This document shows, in pieces, positions 23,853 to 31,820 of a stretch of DNA of 64,000 nt (the stretch's first letter is position 1; the number at the start of each line of letters is the position of its first letter). The DNA is from G965279355 sp965279355. GTDB taxonomy: Bacteria; Pseudomonadota; Alphaproteobacteria; CACIAM-22H2. The notes below the pieces were generated by a model. The model was not told the origin of the DNA. It worked only from the letters and a program-made list of their open reading frames with translations, and ran no database searches. The stretch is taken from NCBI GenBank assembly GCA_965279355.1, contig OZ257155.1:2232001-2296000 (forward strand), written 5' to 3'. The position numbers and the translations under genes were made by a program.

Positions 23853-24500
23853 ATGCGGCGGATCAGAAAGAAAAGCACCGGGGCGACAGAGATCAAGACC
23901 GGCTCATCGGCGCCCACGGCCTCGAAGCGCAGCCTTGAGGCCGGCATCGGCGCGGAAGTGCGGCGGCTGCGCAAGTCGCTCGACCTGACCATCAACGAGT
24001 TGTCGACGACATCGGGACTTTCGGTCGCCACCCTCTCGAAGATCGAGAACGGCGCGATCTCCCCATCGCTGGCGACACTCGATGCGCTGGCGAAGGCGCT
24101 GAACGTCTCCATCAGCCAGCTCTTTGCGGAAAGCGACGAACAGCGCGACTGCTCGTTCGTCAAGGCGGGACGCGGCGTGCGGATCGACCGGCGCGGCACC
24201 AAGGCCGGTCATCTCTACGACCTGCTGGGACACTCGCTCTCAGGCGACATCGCCGTCGAGCCTTACCTGATCACGCTGAAGAAGGACGCCGAGCCGTTCA
24301 CGCGGTTCCGGCATGCCGGCCTGGAGATGATCTACATGCTGTCCGGCACGGTTCTCTACCGGCACGGCGAGCGGAACTACCGGCTGGAACCCGGCGACAC
24401 GCTCTTCTTCGACGCCGCCGCCCTGCACGGCCCGGCGGAGCTGATCGAAGCCCCGATGCACTATCTCTCGGTGATCATCTATCCGCGGCAGCGGCGATAG
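23853..24500 (+). CDS. XRE-family regulator with C-terminal cupin domain
   Basis: A 215-residue regulator. The N-terminal HTH spans about residues 30-88: GAEVRRLRKSLDLTINELS, SGLSVATLSKIENGAISPS, LATLDALAKALNVSISQLF. A cupin follows (HAGLEMIYMLSGTVLYRHGE, LEPGDTLFFDAAALHGP), likely binding a small effector. ATG 23853 has GAGGGACGG upstream; the longer in-frame extension is not supported. HTH-cupin proteins often sense amino-acid or polyamine metabolites. Divergent placement points to control of mgs-gmaS-mgd by methylamine or a glutamyl derivative. Confidence 0.9.
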   Translation: MRRIRKKSTGATEIKTGSSAPTASKRSLEAGIGAEVRRLRKSLDLTINELSTTSGLSVATLSKIENGAISPSLATLDALAKALNVSISQLFAESDEQRDCSFVKAGRGVRIDRRGTKAGHLYDLLGHSLSGDIAVEPYLITLKKDAEPFTRFRHAGLEMIYMLSGTVLYRHGERNYRLEPGDTLFFDAAALHGPAELIEAPMHYLSVIIYPRQRR

Positions 24501-24503
24501 ATC

Positions 24504-24524
24504 AGCGGGCCCGCCGCCCCCGCT
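24504..24524. terminator. Hairpin between convergent regulator and ligC
   Basis: AGCGGG (24504-24509) and CCCGCT (24519-24524) can pair as a 6-bp stem around a GC-rich 9-base loop, exactly in the 24-base space between the regulator's stop and the minus-strand ligC stop. No U-run follows on either strand, so it is at best a weak bidirectional terminator. Confidence 0.3.
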
Positions 24525-25475
24525 TCATCCCTGCTTGTTCAGGATCTGCTCCAGCTTGTGCAGGACTTCCATCGCCGGCAGGACGTCCTTGACGCTTGAT
24601 ATCGGCTGCCGCTTTTCCTTGATCGCGGCAAAGAACTCGCGATCTTCGAGTTCGATGCCGTTCATCGACACGTCGACCTTCGACACGTCGATCTTCTGAT
24701 CCTTGCCGTCGACGAGATCGTCGTAGAGCGCCTTAAAGGTGCCTTTGTCGCCGATATAGCGGAAGAACGACCCGAACGGACCGTCGTTGTTGAAGGACAG
24801 CGACAGGGTGAGGATCGCTCCCGACGGAACTTTGAGCTGAATGCTCATATCCATGGCGATCTTGAGCTCGGGGTGAATCGGACCCTGGACAGCATGCACG
24901 ACTGACGGGACTTCGCCGGTCTGATGGATAAACAGATCGACCGTGTGGCAGGCATGGTGCCACAGCAGATGATCGGTCCAGGTCCGTGCCTGGCCAGCCG
25001 CATTCATATTGCTGCGCCGGAAGAAATAAGTCTGCACATCCATCTGCTGGATCTTCAGCTCACCGGCCTTGATCTTCTTGTGGATGTATTGATGGCTGGG
25101 GTTGAAACGTCGAACGTGGCCAGCCATGGCGATCGTGCCGGTTTCCTGAGCGACGCGCTGGATGCGCTGGGCGTCCTCCAGCGAATCCGAGATCGGGATC
25201 TCGATCAGGACATGCTTGCCGGCTTTCATGCACTGCACGGCCTGATCGGCGTGGATCTGCGTCGGACTTGCAATGATCACCGCCTCGATACCGGGCTGCT
25301 TGAGGCTCTCGCCAAGATCCGACGTCCAATGCGGGATCTTCCACTTCTTAGCGACTTCCTCGACGCCGGCCGGACGGCCGCCCGCAAGCGACGCGACCTC
25401 AATGCCCGGAATATTGGCAATGGCTTCAAGATGTTTGATGCCGAAGGCGCCCTGCCCGGCGAGACAAATCTTCAT
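24525..25475 (-). CDS. ligC: 4-carboxy-2-hydroxymuconate-6-semialdehyde dehydrogenase
   Basis: A 316-residue Gfo/Idh/MocA-fold oxidoreductase. NAD(P) motif LAGQGAFGIKHLEAI at the N-terminus and the dihydrodipicolinate-reductase-like half. Segments typical of LigC include GHVRRFNPSHQYIHKKI, QQMDVQTYFFRRSNMNA, WTDHLLWHHACHTVDLF and GPIHPELKIAMDMSIQLK. It oxidises the hemiacetal of the ring-cleavage product to 2-pyrone-4,6-dicarboxylate. ATG 25475 matches the family start. Directly downstream of ligAB with 28 bases between, as in other protocatechuate 4,5-cleavage operons. Confidence 0.93.
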   Translation of the reverse strand: MKICLAGQGAFGIKHLEAIANIPGIEVASLAGGRPAGVEEVAKKWKIPHWTSDLGESLKQPGIEAVIIASPTQIHADQAVQCMKAGKHVLIEIPISDSLEDAQRIQRVAQETGTIAMAGHVRRFNPSHQYIHKKIKAGELKIQQMDVQTYFFRRSNMNAAGQARTWTDHLLWHHACHTVDLFIHQTGEVPSVVHAVQGPIHPELKIAMDMSIQLKVPSGAILTLSLSFNNDGPFGSFFRYIGDKGTFKALYDDLVDGKDQKIDVSKVDVSMNGIELEDREFFAAIKEKRQPISSVKDVLPAMEVLHKLEQILNKQG

Positions 25476-25503
25476 GGTTCCGTCCTCTAATTCGCTGCTT
25501 GTA

Positions 25504-26370
25504 TCAGGCTGCTTGCCGCTTCGACGCGAAGGGCTTGTTCTCAAGAATGGTATGGCCGACAGCTGTGTTCGAGGCCGGCACGTGATAGAAGCGGTGCGCC
25601 TCGATCACTTCGGGGTCGAGCGCGCCACGCGCGATCAACCACATGACAAGCTCAATCCCTTCCGAACCCGCTTCGCGCATATATTCGAGATGCTTCAGCT
25701 TCACCAGTTCCTCGGGGTGATTGATGAAGTTATCGAGGAACTGGCGATCGAAGTTGGAGTTGATGAAGCCGGCGCGAGGGCCCTGCAGCTGATGCGACAT
25801 CCCGCCGGTACCGAAGATGACGACGCGCAGGTCCTGATCGAACGACTCAACAGCCTTGCGGATGGCCTTGCCGAGATTGAAGCAGCGGCGCCCGGTCGGC
25901 GGCGGATATTGGATGACGTTGACGCAGAGGGGAATAACCCGGAACGGCCACTCGTCGACTTTGCCGCACATCAGCGATAGCGGCACCGTGAGGCCATGAT
26001 CGACCTCCATCTTGTTGACGATCGTGAGATCGAACTCATCGAGAATCACCGACTGGGCGATATGCCACGCAAGGTCGGGGTGACCCTTCACTACGGGAAC
26101 CGGGCGCGGGCCCCAGCCCTCATCGGCGGGACGGAATTCCTCAGCGCACCCGAGCGCAAAGGTGGGAATGACCTCGAGCGAGAATGCGGACGCATGATCG
26201 TTATAGACGAGGATCACCACATCGGGCTTGGCATCGGCGATCCATTTCTTCGAGAATTCGTAGCCGTCGAACACCTTCTTCCAATAGGGCTCGTTGGTCT
26301 TTCCATTGTCAAACGCGGCGCCGATCGCCGGCACATGGGAAGTGGTGACGCCTGCAATAATATTAGCCAC
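25504..26370 (-). CDS. ligB: Protocatechuate 4,5-dioxygenase beta (catalytic) subunit
   Basis: A 288-residue class III extradiol dioxygenase. Fe(II) ligand segments match LigB: the His of TTSHVPAIGAA near residue 10, the His of VYNDHASAF near 60, and the Glu of REAGSEGIELVMW near 240. DEGWGPRPVP, HPDLAWHIAQS and GTGGMSHQLQGPRAG are further hallmarks. Start is GTG 26370 (VANIIAG), overlapping the ligA stop by eight bases. It opens protocatechuate between C4 and C5. Confidence 0.94.
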   Translation of the reverse strand: MANIIAGVTTSHVPAIGAAFDNGKTNEPYWKKVFDGYEFSKKWIADAKPDVVILVYNDHASAFSLEVIPTFALGCAEEFRPADEGWGPRPVPVVKGHPDLAWHIAQSVILDEFDLTIVNKMEVDHGLTVPLSLMCGKVDEWPFRVIPLCVNVIQYPPPTGRRCFNLGKAIRKAVESFDQDLRVVIFGTGGMSHQLQGPRAGFINSNFDRQFLDNFINHPEELVKLKHLEYMREAGSEGIELVMWLIARGALDPEVIEAHRFYHVPASNTAVGHTILENKPFASKRQAA

Positions 26371-26761
26371 GATTTTTCCACTCGGATGTATAGCGGTTGC
26401 CGTCGGGATTGCGGCCACCTTTGATCATCATCTGAAGATATTCTTCCTGCGTCGAGCCGGTCATGAGCGCAGCGAGATTCTGGAACGACAATCCGTCGGT
26501 CGCGCCCAGCTTGGACGTGTAGTAGATGTTGCCGCCGAGCCGGATCATCTCGTTCCACTCGCGCTTCAACACCGCCTGCCGCTGCGCCGGCGACATGGGA
26601 AACTTGTCGAGATAGTCCGCCTCATTTGCCTTGAAGGCCTTGCGGTTCTCATCCTTCATGAGCGACATGCAGAACATGTTGAGGTGATACCCCTCGCGCG
26701 ACTTCGCCGCGTCGAACACGGTCGTGCCTGGGATGTCGTCATATTCTCGCTGGTTCGCCAT
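26363..26761 (-). CDS. ligA: Protocatechuate 4,5-dioxygenase alpha subunit
   Basis: A 132-residue LigA. Key segments: DDIPGTTVFDAAKSREGYHLN, a helical region ending KREWNEMIRLGGNIYYTSKLGA, and MTGSTQEEYLQMMIKGGR near the C-terminus. This helical subunit closes over the LigB active site and contributes to substrate binding. First gene of the ligABC run, 31 bases after ligI, with the overlap into ligB keeping subunits balanced. Confidence 0.94.
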   Translation of the reverse strand: MANQREYDDIPGTTVFDAAKSREGYHLNMFCMSLMKDENRKAFKANEADYLDKFPMSPAQRQAVLKREWNEMIRLGGNIYYTSKLGATDGLSFQNLAALMTGSTQEEYLQMMIKGGRNPDGNRYTSEWKNRG

Positions 26762-26792
26762 TTTATCCTCTGCCTGAAATAACGGCTGTTCG

Positions 26793-27671
26793 TTAGTGCC
26801 GTTCCGGCCAATAAAGGCGGCCGGGATTATCGACCAACAAGGCCTTTTGTAAAGCGGGCGTCGGCGCGAATTTCGGGATCATATCGACGAGCGCGCCGTC
26901 ATCCGGCGCATGCGTCGTCATGTTCGGATGCGGCCAGTCGGTTCCCCACAGGATGCGGTCCGGAAAACGTTCGGTCAAGGCACGCGCAAACGGAATGACG
27001 TCTTCGTAGGGCGGACCTTTCTTGCTCAGCCGCTCGGGGCACGTGACTTTGACCCAGATATTCTTGTTCTCATCGAGCAGCTTCAGATACTGCTGGAACT
27101 CCGGATTATTCACGGGCTTGCTGGTATCGGGCACCGACATGTGGTCGAGCACGACTGTCGTCGGGATCGCCTTGATGAACGGTGTCATCTGCTGGAGCAT
27201 CGACTCTTCGAAGTACACCACGACATGCCAGCCCAACGCCTTCACGCGGTTGGCGATGCCGAGGAACACTTCGGGCGGGGTTTTGTCGACGAGCCGCGGC
27301 AGGAAATTGAAACGCACGCCGAGCACCCCCGCTTTGTGCATGACGGCGAGTTCCGCGTCGGTCACCTTCGGACTCACCGAGGCAACGCCTTTGGCGCGGC
27401 CGTTGGCGTTGTTCAGCGCATCGACAAGTGCCGCATTGTCATTGCCATGACAGCTAGCCTGGACGATCACATTCTTGTCGAAGCCGAGGAAGTCGCGCAA
27501 CGCGAACAGTTTCTGGTACGGGGCGTCGCAGGGCGTGTATTTACGTTCAGGTGCGTAGGGAAACTTATCGGCAGGACCGAACACATGGCAGTGCGCGTCG
27601 ATAGCCCCGGGCGGCGGCGAAAAAAGCGGCTTGGATGGGTTCGGATGGAATGGAATATATCCGGCGTCCAT
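26793..27671 (-). CDS. ligI: 2-pyrone-4,6-dicarboxylate hydrolase
   Basis: A 292-residue amidohydrolase-fold lactonase. LigI-like motifs: DAHCHVFGPADKFPYAP, KNVIVQASCHGNDN, GVLGVRFNFLPRL, VLDHMSVPD and ILWGTDWPHPNM. LigI acts without a metal ion, hydrolysing the pyrone lactone to 4-oxalomesaconate. ATG 27671 fits the family length (about 290-295); a longer in-frame extension to 27761 is not needed. It leads the ligI-A-B-C operon. Confidence 0.93.
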   Translation of the reverse strand: MDAGYIPFHPNPSKPLFSPPPGAIDAHCHVFGPADKFPYAPERKYTPCDAPYQKLFALRDFLGFDKNVIVQASCHGNDNAALVDALNNANGRAKGVASVSPKVTDAELAVMHKAGVLGVRFNFLPRLVDKTPPEVFLGIANRVKALGWHVVVYFEESMLQQMTPFIKAIPTTVVLDHMSVPDTSKPVNNPEFQQYLKLLDENKNIWVKVTCPERLSKKGPPYEDVIPFARALTERFPDRILWGTDWPHPNMTTHAPDDGALVDMIPKFAPTPALQKALLVDNPGRLYWPERH

Positions 27672-27942
27672 GACCTGAGCGGGCTCCCTTATACGGCTAA
27701 TCAACGGCTCGTTCCGGAGCCTTCCGGGGCATACTAAGTCAGGCCGAAGGGCTTTTTTCAAGGCTGCATTTATCGCGTATTAACAGAAAATCAGGCCCCG
27801 GAAACACCGACATAAACAGCGGCAATCCGAGTTATTCCGTGCTCGATTGATGGCCATGGACGCAGAACCATCGCGGCCTCAGCTTCACCGAAACGCTGAT
27901 GCAAGACGCAGATCCGAGGCAGCCATGCCGCAGATTCGGTGA
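27672..27942. promoter_or_regulatory. Intergenic region upstream of ligI with promoter-like motif between 9-bp inverted repeats
   Basis: TTCCGGGGC (27722-27730) and GCCCCGGAA (27795-27803) are perfect inverted copies 64 bases apart. Between them, read leftward toward ligI, TTGAAA (complement of 27756-27761) and TAGTAT (complement of 27731-27736) form a -35/-10-like pair with 19-base spacing, about 60 bases from the ligI start. The rest of the 271 bases shows no gene. The repeats could bracket a regulator-bound loop or be chance. Confidence 0.35.
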
Positions 27943-29244
27943 TTATCTATCCGCGTGCGCGGCGATGAGCGGGCGTGCGCCGTTTGGGATTGTCTGCGGC
28001 GCCTTGTTGAGATTTTCGATCGCGAATCCGGCCGCGGCCTTGTAGCCGGCCATGAATTCGTTGCGCTCTTTGGAGGGGACAACGTCCTCGATGTTGTCGA
28101 ACGTGCCGCCGCATCGCTCGTCCACGATGTTGAGCAGGCCGAACGGCCCCGCGCCGCGATTGCGCAGGACAAGCTGCGAGATCGGGCCGCACAGCCTGTC
28201 GTCAAAGGCGGCGAGCGCCTCGGGCGTAACCCCATTCTCGACCATCACGCTCCCCAATATGCGGGCATCGACGATAGCCTGACTGCCGCCGTTCGAGCCG
28301 GTCGGGTACATGGCGTGCGCGGCGTCGCCCAGCAGCAGCACCGGCCCGTCCCGCCAGGTGTGGACAGGATCGCGGTCGATCATGGGATTTTCGAAGGCGC
28401 TCTCCGACTGCCGGATCAGGGCCGGAACATCGAGCCAGTCCCAGACCCAGTTATCGAAATGATGGGCGAAGTCGCTCGTGCTCACCTCCCGGAACCAGCC
28501 GGCCTGCTTCCAGCCCTCGCTGTTATCCATCGTGACCTCCGCGATCCAGTTGATCATCGAGAGACCGGTCTGCGGATCGGGATGGGAGATCGGATAGAAG
28601 ACGACACGCTGGCGATGCGTGCCGAGGCCAACGAAAGACGAGCCAGAGCGGATCGGCTTCGCCCAGGTCGTGCCGCGCCACATGACGGCACCACCCCAGT
28701 GGATCGGCGGCTGATCGGGATGCATCTGCGCCCGGATGGCGGAGTTGATGCCGTCGCAGCCAATGAGCAAAGCGCCATCCGTCTCCGAGGTCGAACCGTC
28801 GGCGTGTTCGATCATCGCCGTCACACCTTTGAGAGTTTTCCGGTAACCCATCACCCGACTGCCCAGCCGGACCGCGTGCGGGCCGAGCCGCTCCAGCACC
28901 TTTTGATGCAGCAGCATGTGAAAGCGGCCGCGATGAACCGCGTATTGCGGCCATTTGTATCCGGCCAGGAGTCCCCGGGGCTCAGAGTAGATATCGTTGC
29001 CGTTCAGCCCGACCAGCGCCCATTCTTTTGCCGGCAGGCCGACGCGGTCGAGATCGTCCTCTGTGATGCCGAGATCGTAGAGCTCGCGCACGGCATTGGG
29101 CTGCATGTTGATGCCGACGCCGAGCGGGCGCATCTCGCGGACCGCCTCGAAGACGATGCAGGGCACGCCGATCTGGTGGAGGGTCAGGGCCGTCGCCAGC
29201 CCGCCGATGCCGCCGCCGGCAATGATCACGACGTTATTCGTCAC
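27943..29244 (-). CDS. PhzS-like FAD-dependent monooxygenase
   Basis: A 433-residue group A flavoprotein monooxygenase. FAD motif VVIIAGGGIGGLATALTL at the N-terminus, the DG motif in LLIGCDGINSAIR near residue 160, and the GD motif in PVLLLGDAAHAMYPTGSNGGSQAI near 300. Closest by eye to the PhzS/5-methylphenazine-1-carboxylate 1-monooxygenase group rather than 4-hydroxybenzoate hydroxylase. Position 272 bases upstream of ligI suggests a peripheral aromatic hydroxylation that feeds protocatechuate cleavage, but this is inference. The gene has its own upstream space. Confidence 0.88.
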   Translation of the reverse strand: MTNNVVIIAGGGIGGLATALTLHQIGVPCIVFEAVREMRPLGVGINMQPNAVRELYDLGITEDDLDRVGLPAKEWALVGLNGNDIYSEPRGLLAGYKWPQYAVHRGRFHMLLHQKVLERLGPHAVRLGSRVMGYRKTLKGVTAMIEHADGSTSETDGALLIGCDGINSAIRAQMHPDQPPIHWGGAVMWRGTTWAKPIRSGSSFVGLGTHRQRVVFYPISHPDPQTGLSMINWIAEVTMDNSEGWKQAGWFREVSTSDFAHHFDNWVWDWLDVPALIRQSESAFENPMIDRDPVHTWRDGPVLLLGDAAHAMYPTGSNGGSQAIVDARILGSVMVENGVTPEALAAFDDRLCGPISQLVLRNRGAGPFGLLNIVDERCGGTFDNIEDVVPSKERNEFMAGYKAAAGFAIENLNKAPQTIPNGARPLIAAHADR

Positions 29245-29269
29245 CCGTAAGCTCCGACAGTTGGGCTAA

Positions 29270-29470
29270 CTAACGTACCTGGGTTCCAGTCTCTTTAGAG
29301 ACGTAGAGCTTTGTATTCTGGAGAGCCCATATGGCGATTGTCTTCTGCCGGGTCGGTTGATCTGTATTGACAACCACGACATGTATCCCGTCGGACAGCA
29401 ATCGCTCAACCCGCCACGAAAATCTAGCGTTGTCCCGCTCGCTAAAGATCTGACCCACTTCAATCTGCAT
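29270..29470 (-). CDS. Small hypothetical protein (66 aa)
   Basis: A 66-residue ORF starting MQIEVGQIFSERDNARFSWR. It reads like a small beta-rich domain: alternating hydrophobic strands (WRVERLLSDGIHVVVVN) followed by a TRQKTIAIWAL segment. No signal peptide, membrane helix or cysteine. It lies between the flavin monooxygenase and tRNA-Leu on the same strand. The composition looks protein-like rather than random, but I do not recognise a named family. Confidence 0.55.
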   Translation of the reverse strand: MQIEVGQIFSERDNARFSWRVERLLSDGIHVVVVNTDQPTRQKTIAIWALQNTKLYVSKETGTQVR

Positions 29471-29552
29471 TTGCGTCGACGTCCTTCAGTGGGCCGCGTT
29501 CTTGCCTGAAGGGCGCGATACGGGCAATTGTGGCTCGAACAATTTAATCGAT

Positions 29553-29638
29553 TGGTGCCCCTGGCCGGACTTGAACCAGCACGTCCTTGCGGACAACAGA
29601 TTTTGAGTCTGCCGCGTCTACCATTCCACCACAGGGGC
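29553..29638 (-). tRNA. tRNA-Leu (anticodon CAA)
   Basis: An 86-base tRNA read on the minus strand from GCCCCTG at 29638 to the encoded CCA at 29553. The 7-bp acceptor stem pairs GCCCCTG with CAGGGGC, the anticodon loop CTCAAAA sits on a CAGA/TCTG stem, a long class II variable arm (TGTCCGCAAGGACG) follows, and the T loop reads GGTTCAAGTCC. CAA decodes UUG. It sits at the junction between the catabolic block and the housekeeping-like half, with its 3' end pointing into the catabolic block. Confidence 0.96.
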
Positions 29639-29649
29639 ATAGGGCGGGC

Positions 29650-29677
29650 ATCATAGTCATCGACGGACCCCGGTCAA
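29650..29677 (-). promoter_or_regulatory. Sigma70-type promoter of tRNA-Leu
   Basis: On the minus strand TTGACC (complement of 29672-29677) and TATGAT (complement of 29650-29655) are separated by 16 bases. A GC-rich discriminator (GCCCGCC) follows, then the tRNA 5' end about 12 bases below the -10. GC-rich discriminators are characteristic of stringently controlled stable-RNA promoters. Confidence 0.65.
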
Positions 29678-29811
29678 TGCGGCTGGCAACGCCCTGTCCA
29701 GCGGCATCGCCGTTACGGTTTTGTGAGCAGACCGGCGCCGGCTGGGTGGTTGCGCCACCCGCCGTCTCCTGATACATCCGCCGCGCCCTCTTTTTCTGGA
29801 TCTTTCCGCCG

Positions 29812-30393
29812 GTGCTGCGCCGCCTCTACGACTGGACGATGGAAATGGCGGCGCGTCCCAATGCGCTGCGCGTGCTGGGCGTCGTCTCCTTCGCCGAAAG
29901 CTCGTTCTTCCCGATCCCGCCCGACGCCATGATCATACCGATGGTGCTGGCGCGGCCGGAACAGGCGTGGCGCATCGCGCTTGTCGCCACCGTCACATCG
30001 GTGCTGGGTGGAATTCTCGGCTATGCCATCGGCTATTACCTGTTCGAGACGATCGGTCTGTGGGTGATCGAACTCTACGGCTACGCCGAGAAGTTCGAAG
30101 CCTTCCGGCACGCCTACGCCGAGTGGGGATTGTGGATCATCCTGATCAAGGGCCTGACGCCGATTCCCTACAAGCTGGTGACCATCGCCAGCGGCGCGGC
30201 AGCCTTCGATTTCTGGATATTCGTTGCCGCGTCGATCGCCACGCGCGGCGCGCGCTTCTTCATCGTGGCGGCGCTGCTGAAATATTTCGGGCCGCCGATC
30301 CGCGACTTCGTCGAGCGGCGACTGACGCTTGTGACCACAATCTTTATGGTCGGTCTGGTCGGCGGCTTCATCGCCGTGCGTTATCTGGTCTAG
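29812..30393 (+). CDS. YqaA/DedA-family inner membrane protein
   Basis: A 193-residue polytopic protein of the SNARE-associated/DedA group. FAESSFFPIPPDAMIIPMVLA near residue 30 and the conserved basic-proline stretch LIKGLTPIPYKLVTIASGAA near residue 115 are family features; about five hydrophobic segments. DedA proteins are linked to lipid-carrier flipping and membrane homeostasis. Start is GTG 29812; no strong ribosome site is visible, and ATG 29839 is possible. It is followed by a REP-like repeat that may end transcription. Confidence 0.88.
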   Translation: MLRRLYDWTMEMAARPNALRVLGVVSFAESSFFPIPPDAMIIPMVLARPEQAWRIALVATVTSVLGGILGYAIGYYLFETIGLWVIELYGYAEKFEAFRHAYAEWGLWIILIKGLTPIPYKLVTIASGAAAFDFWIFVAASIATRGARFFIVAALLKYFGPPIRDFVERRLTLVTTIFMVGLVGGFIAVRYLV

Positions 30394-30411
30394 CCGTTTT
30401 CCCTCTTCGTT

Positions 30412-30523
30412 ACCCCGCACTTGATGCGGGGTCCATCCGCAGCGCCCAGAAACAAGACCGCCGGCGCTGCTTAAAGCAACGCCAGCGCATGTTGAAACAT
30501 GGACCCCGCATCAAGTGCGGGGT
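30412..30523. repeat. REP-like paired inverted repeat element (112 bp)
   Basis: Arms 30412-30436 and 30499-30523 are perfect 25-bp inverted copies. Each arm is itself a hairpin, ACCCCGCA-CTTGA-TGCGGGGT. The 62-base centre has no gene. This is the BIME/REP layout found in intergenic DNA of many proteobacteria, and lies between convergent genes (yqaA-like and peroxiredoxin) where it can act as a bidirectional transcript end. Confidence 0.85.
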
Positions 30524-30542
30524 GACCGGGACTTCGCCCCGG

Positions 30543-31193
<651 letters not shown>

Positions 31194-31325
31194 GATCTTT
31201 CCTCCTGAAAGATTAGGCCCGCCGTTTATTTCGGGACTGCCTGCCGGTAACACAAGGCGCGCGGGAAAGAAAATGACAACCGGATAGCATCCGCCCTACG
31301 GTGACTCCCGTACGTTGACAGGCCC

Positions 31326-31820
31326 ATGATCCTCTCCACCCGCTCCACCGCCCTACTCGTTCTGGTCGCCAGCGCCGCCCTGCTCCTGGGTGCGCTTGCG
31401 TTTCAATATCTCGGTGGCCTCGCTCCCTGCGTGCTCTGCATGTGGCAGCGCTACGCCCACGCGGCCGCGATTGCCCTTGCTCTGGTTGCGGTCTTTGCGC
31501 CGCATCGCATCGCGCCGCTTCTCCTCGCCGCTGCCGGCCTTGCCCTTCTGGCGGGTGCCGGCATCGCCGGATTTCATGTCGGGGTCGAACAACACTGGTG
31601 GCAGGGCACGGCGGAATGCGGCTCTACCATCGGACCCGCCGGGAGCATCGAAGAACTGCGCGCGCGCCTGATGGCACAACCGATCGTGCGCTGCGACGAG
31701 GTCGCGTGGTCGCTGTTCGGCGTCTCGATGGCGGGGTACAATCTGCTGTTCTCCGTGGCACTGGGCGCGCTCGCGCTGCTTGTCGCCTGGAAACAACTGC
31801 TGCCGAGACGCTTCGCATGA
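31326..31820 (+). CDS. dsbB: Disulfide bond formation protein B (DsbB family)
   Basis: A 164-residue four-helix membrane protein. The quinone-linked pair is Cys35-Cys38 (APCVLCMWQRY); the second pair is in the periplasmic loop (GTAECG and PIVRCDE). It reoxidises DsbA using ubiquinone. Its stop overlaps the Coq7 start by ATGA, placing a quinone-reducing enzyme beside a quinone-synthesis gene. No DsbA is in the window, though a TlpA-type protein is at 52.5 kb. Confidence 0.9.
   Translation: MILSTRSTALLVLVASAALLLGALAFQYLGGLAPCVLCMWQRYAHAAAIALALVAVFAPHRIAPLLLAAAGLALLAGAGIAGFHVGVEQHWWQGTAECGSTIGPAGSIEELRARLMAQPIVRCDEVAWSLFGVSMAGYNLLFSVALGALALLVAWKQLLPRRFA

Noticed and set aside
29266..29640. 124-residue minus-strand ORF covering the tRNA
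   Set aside because: Its first half is translation of tRNA-Leu, a well-known artefact; the 66-residue ORF in another frame is the better candidate.
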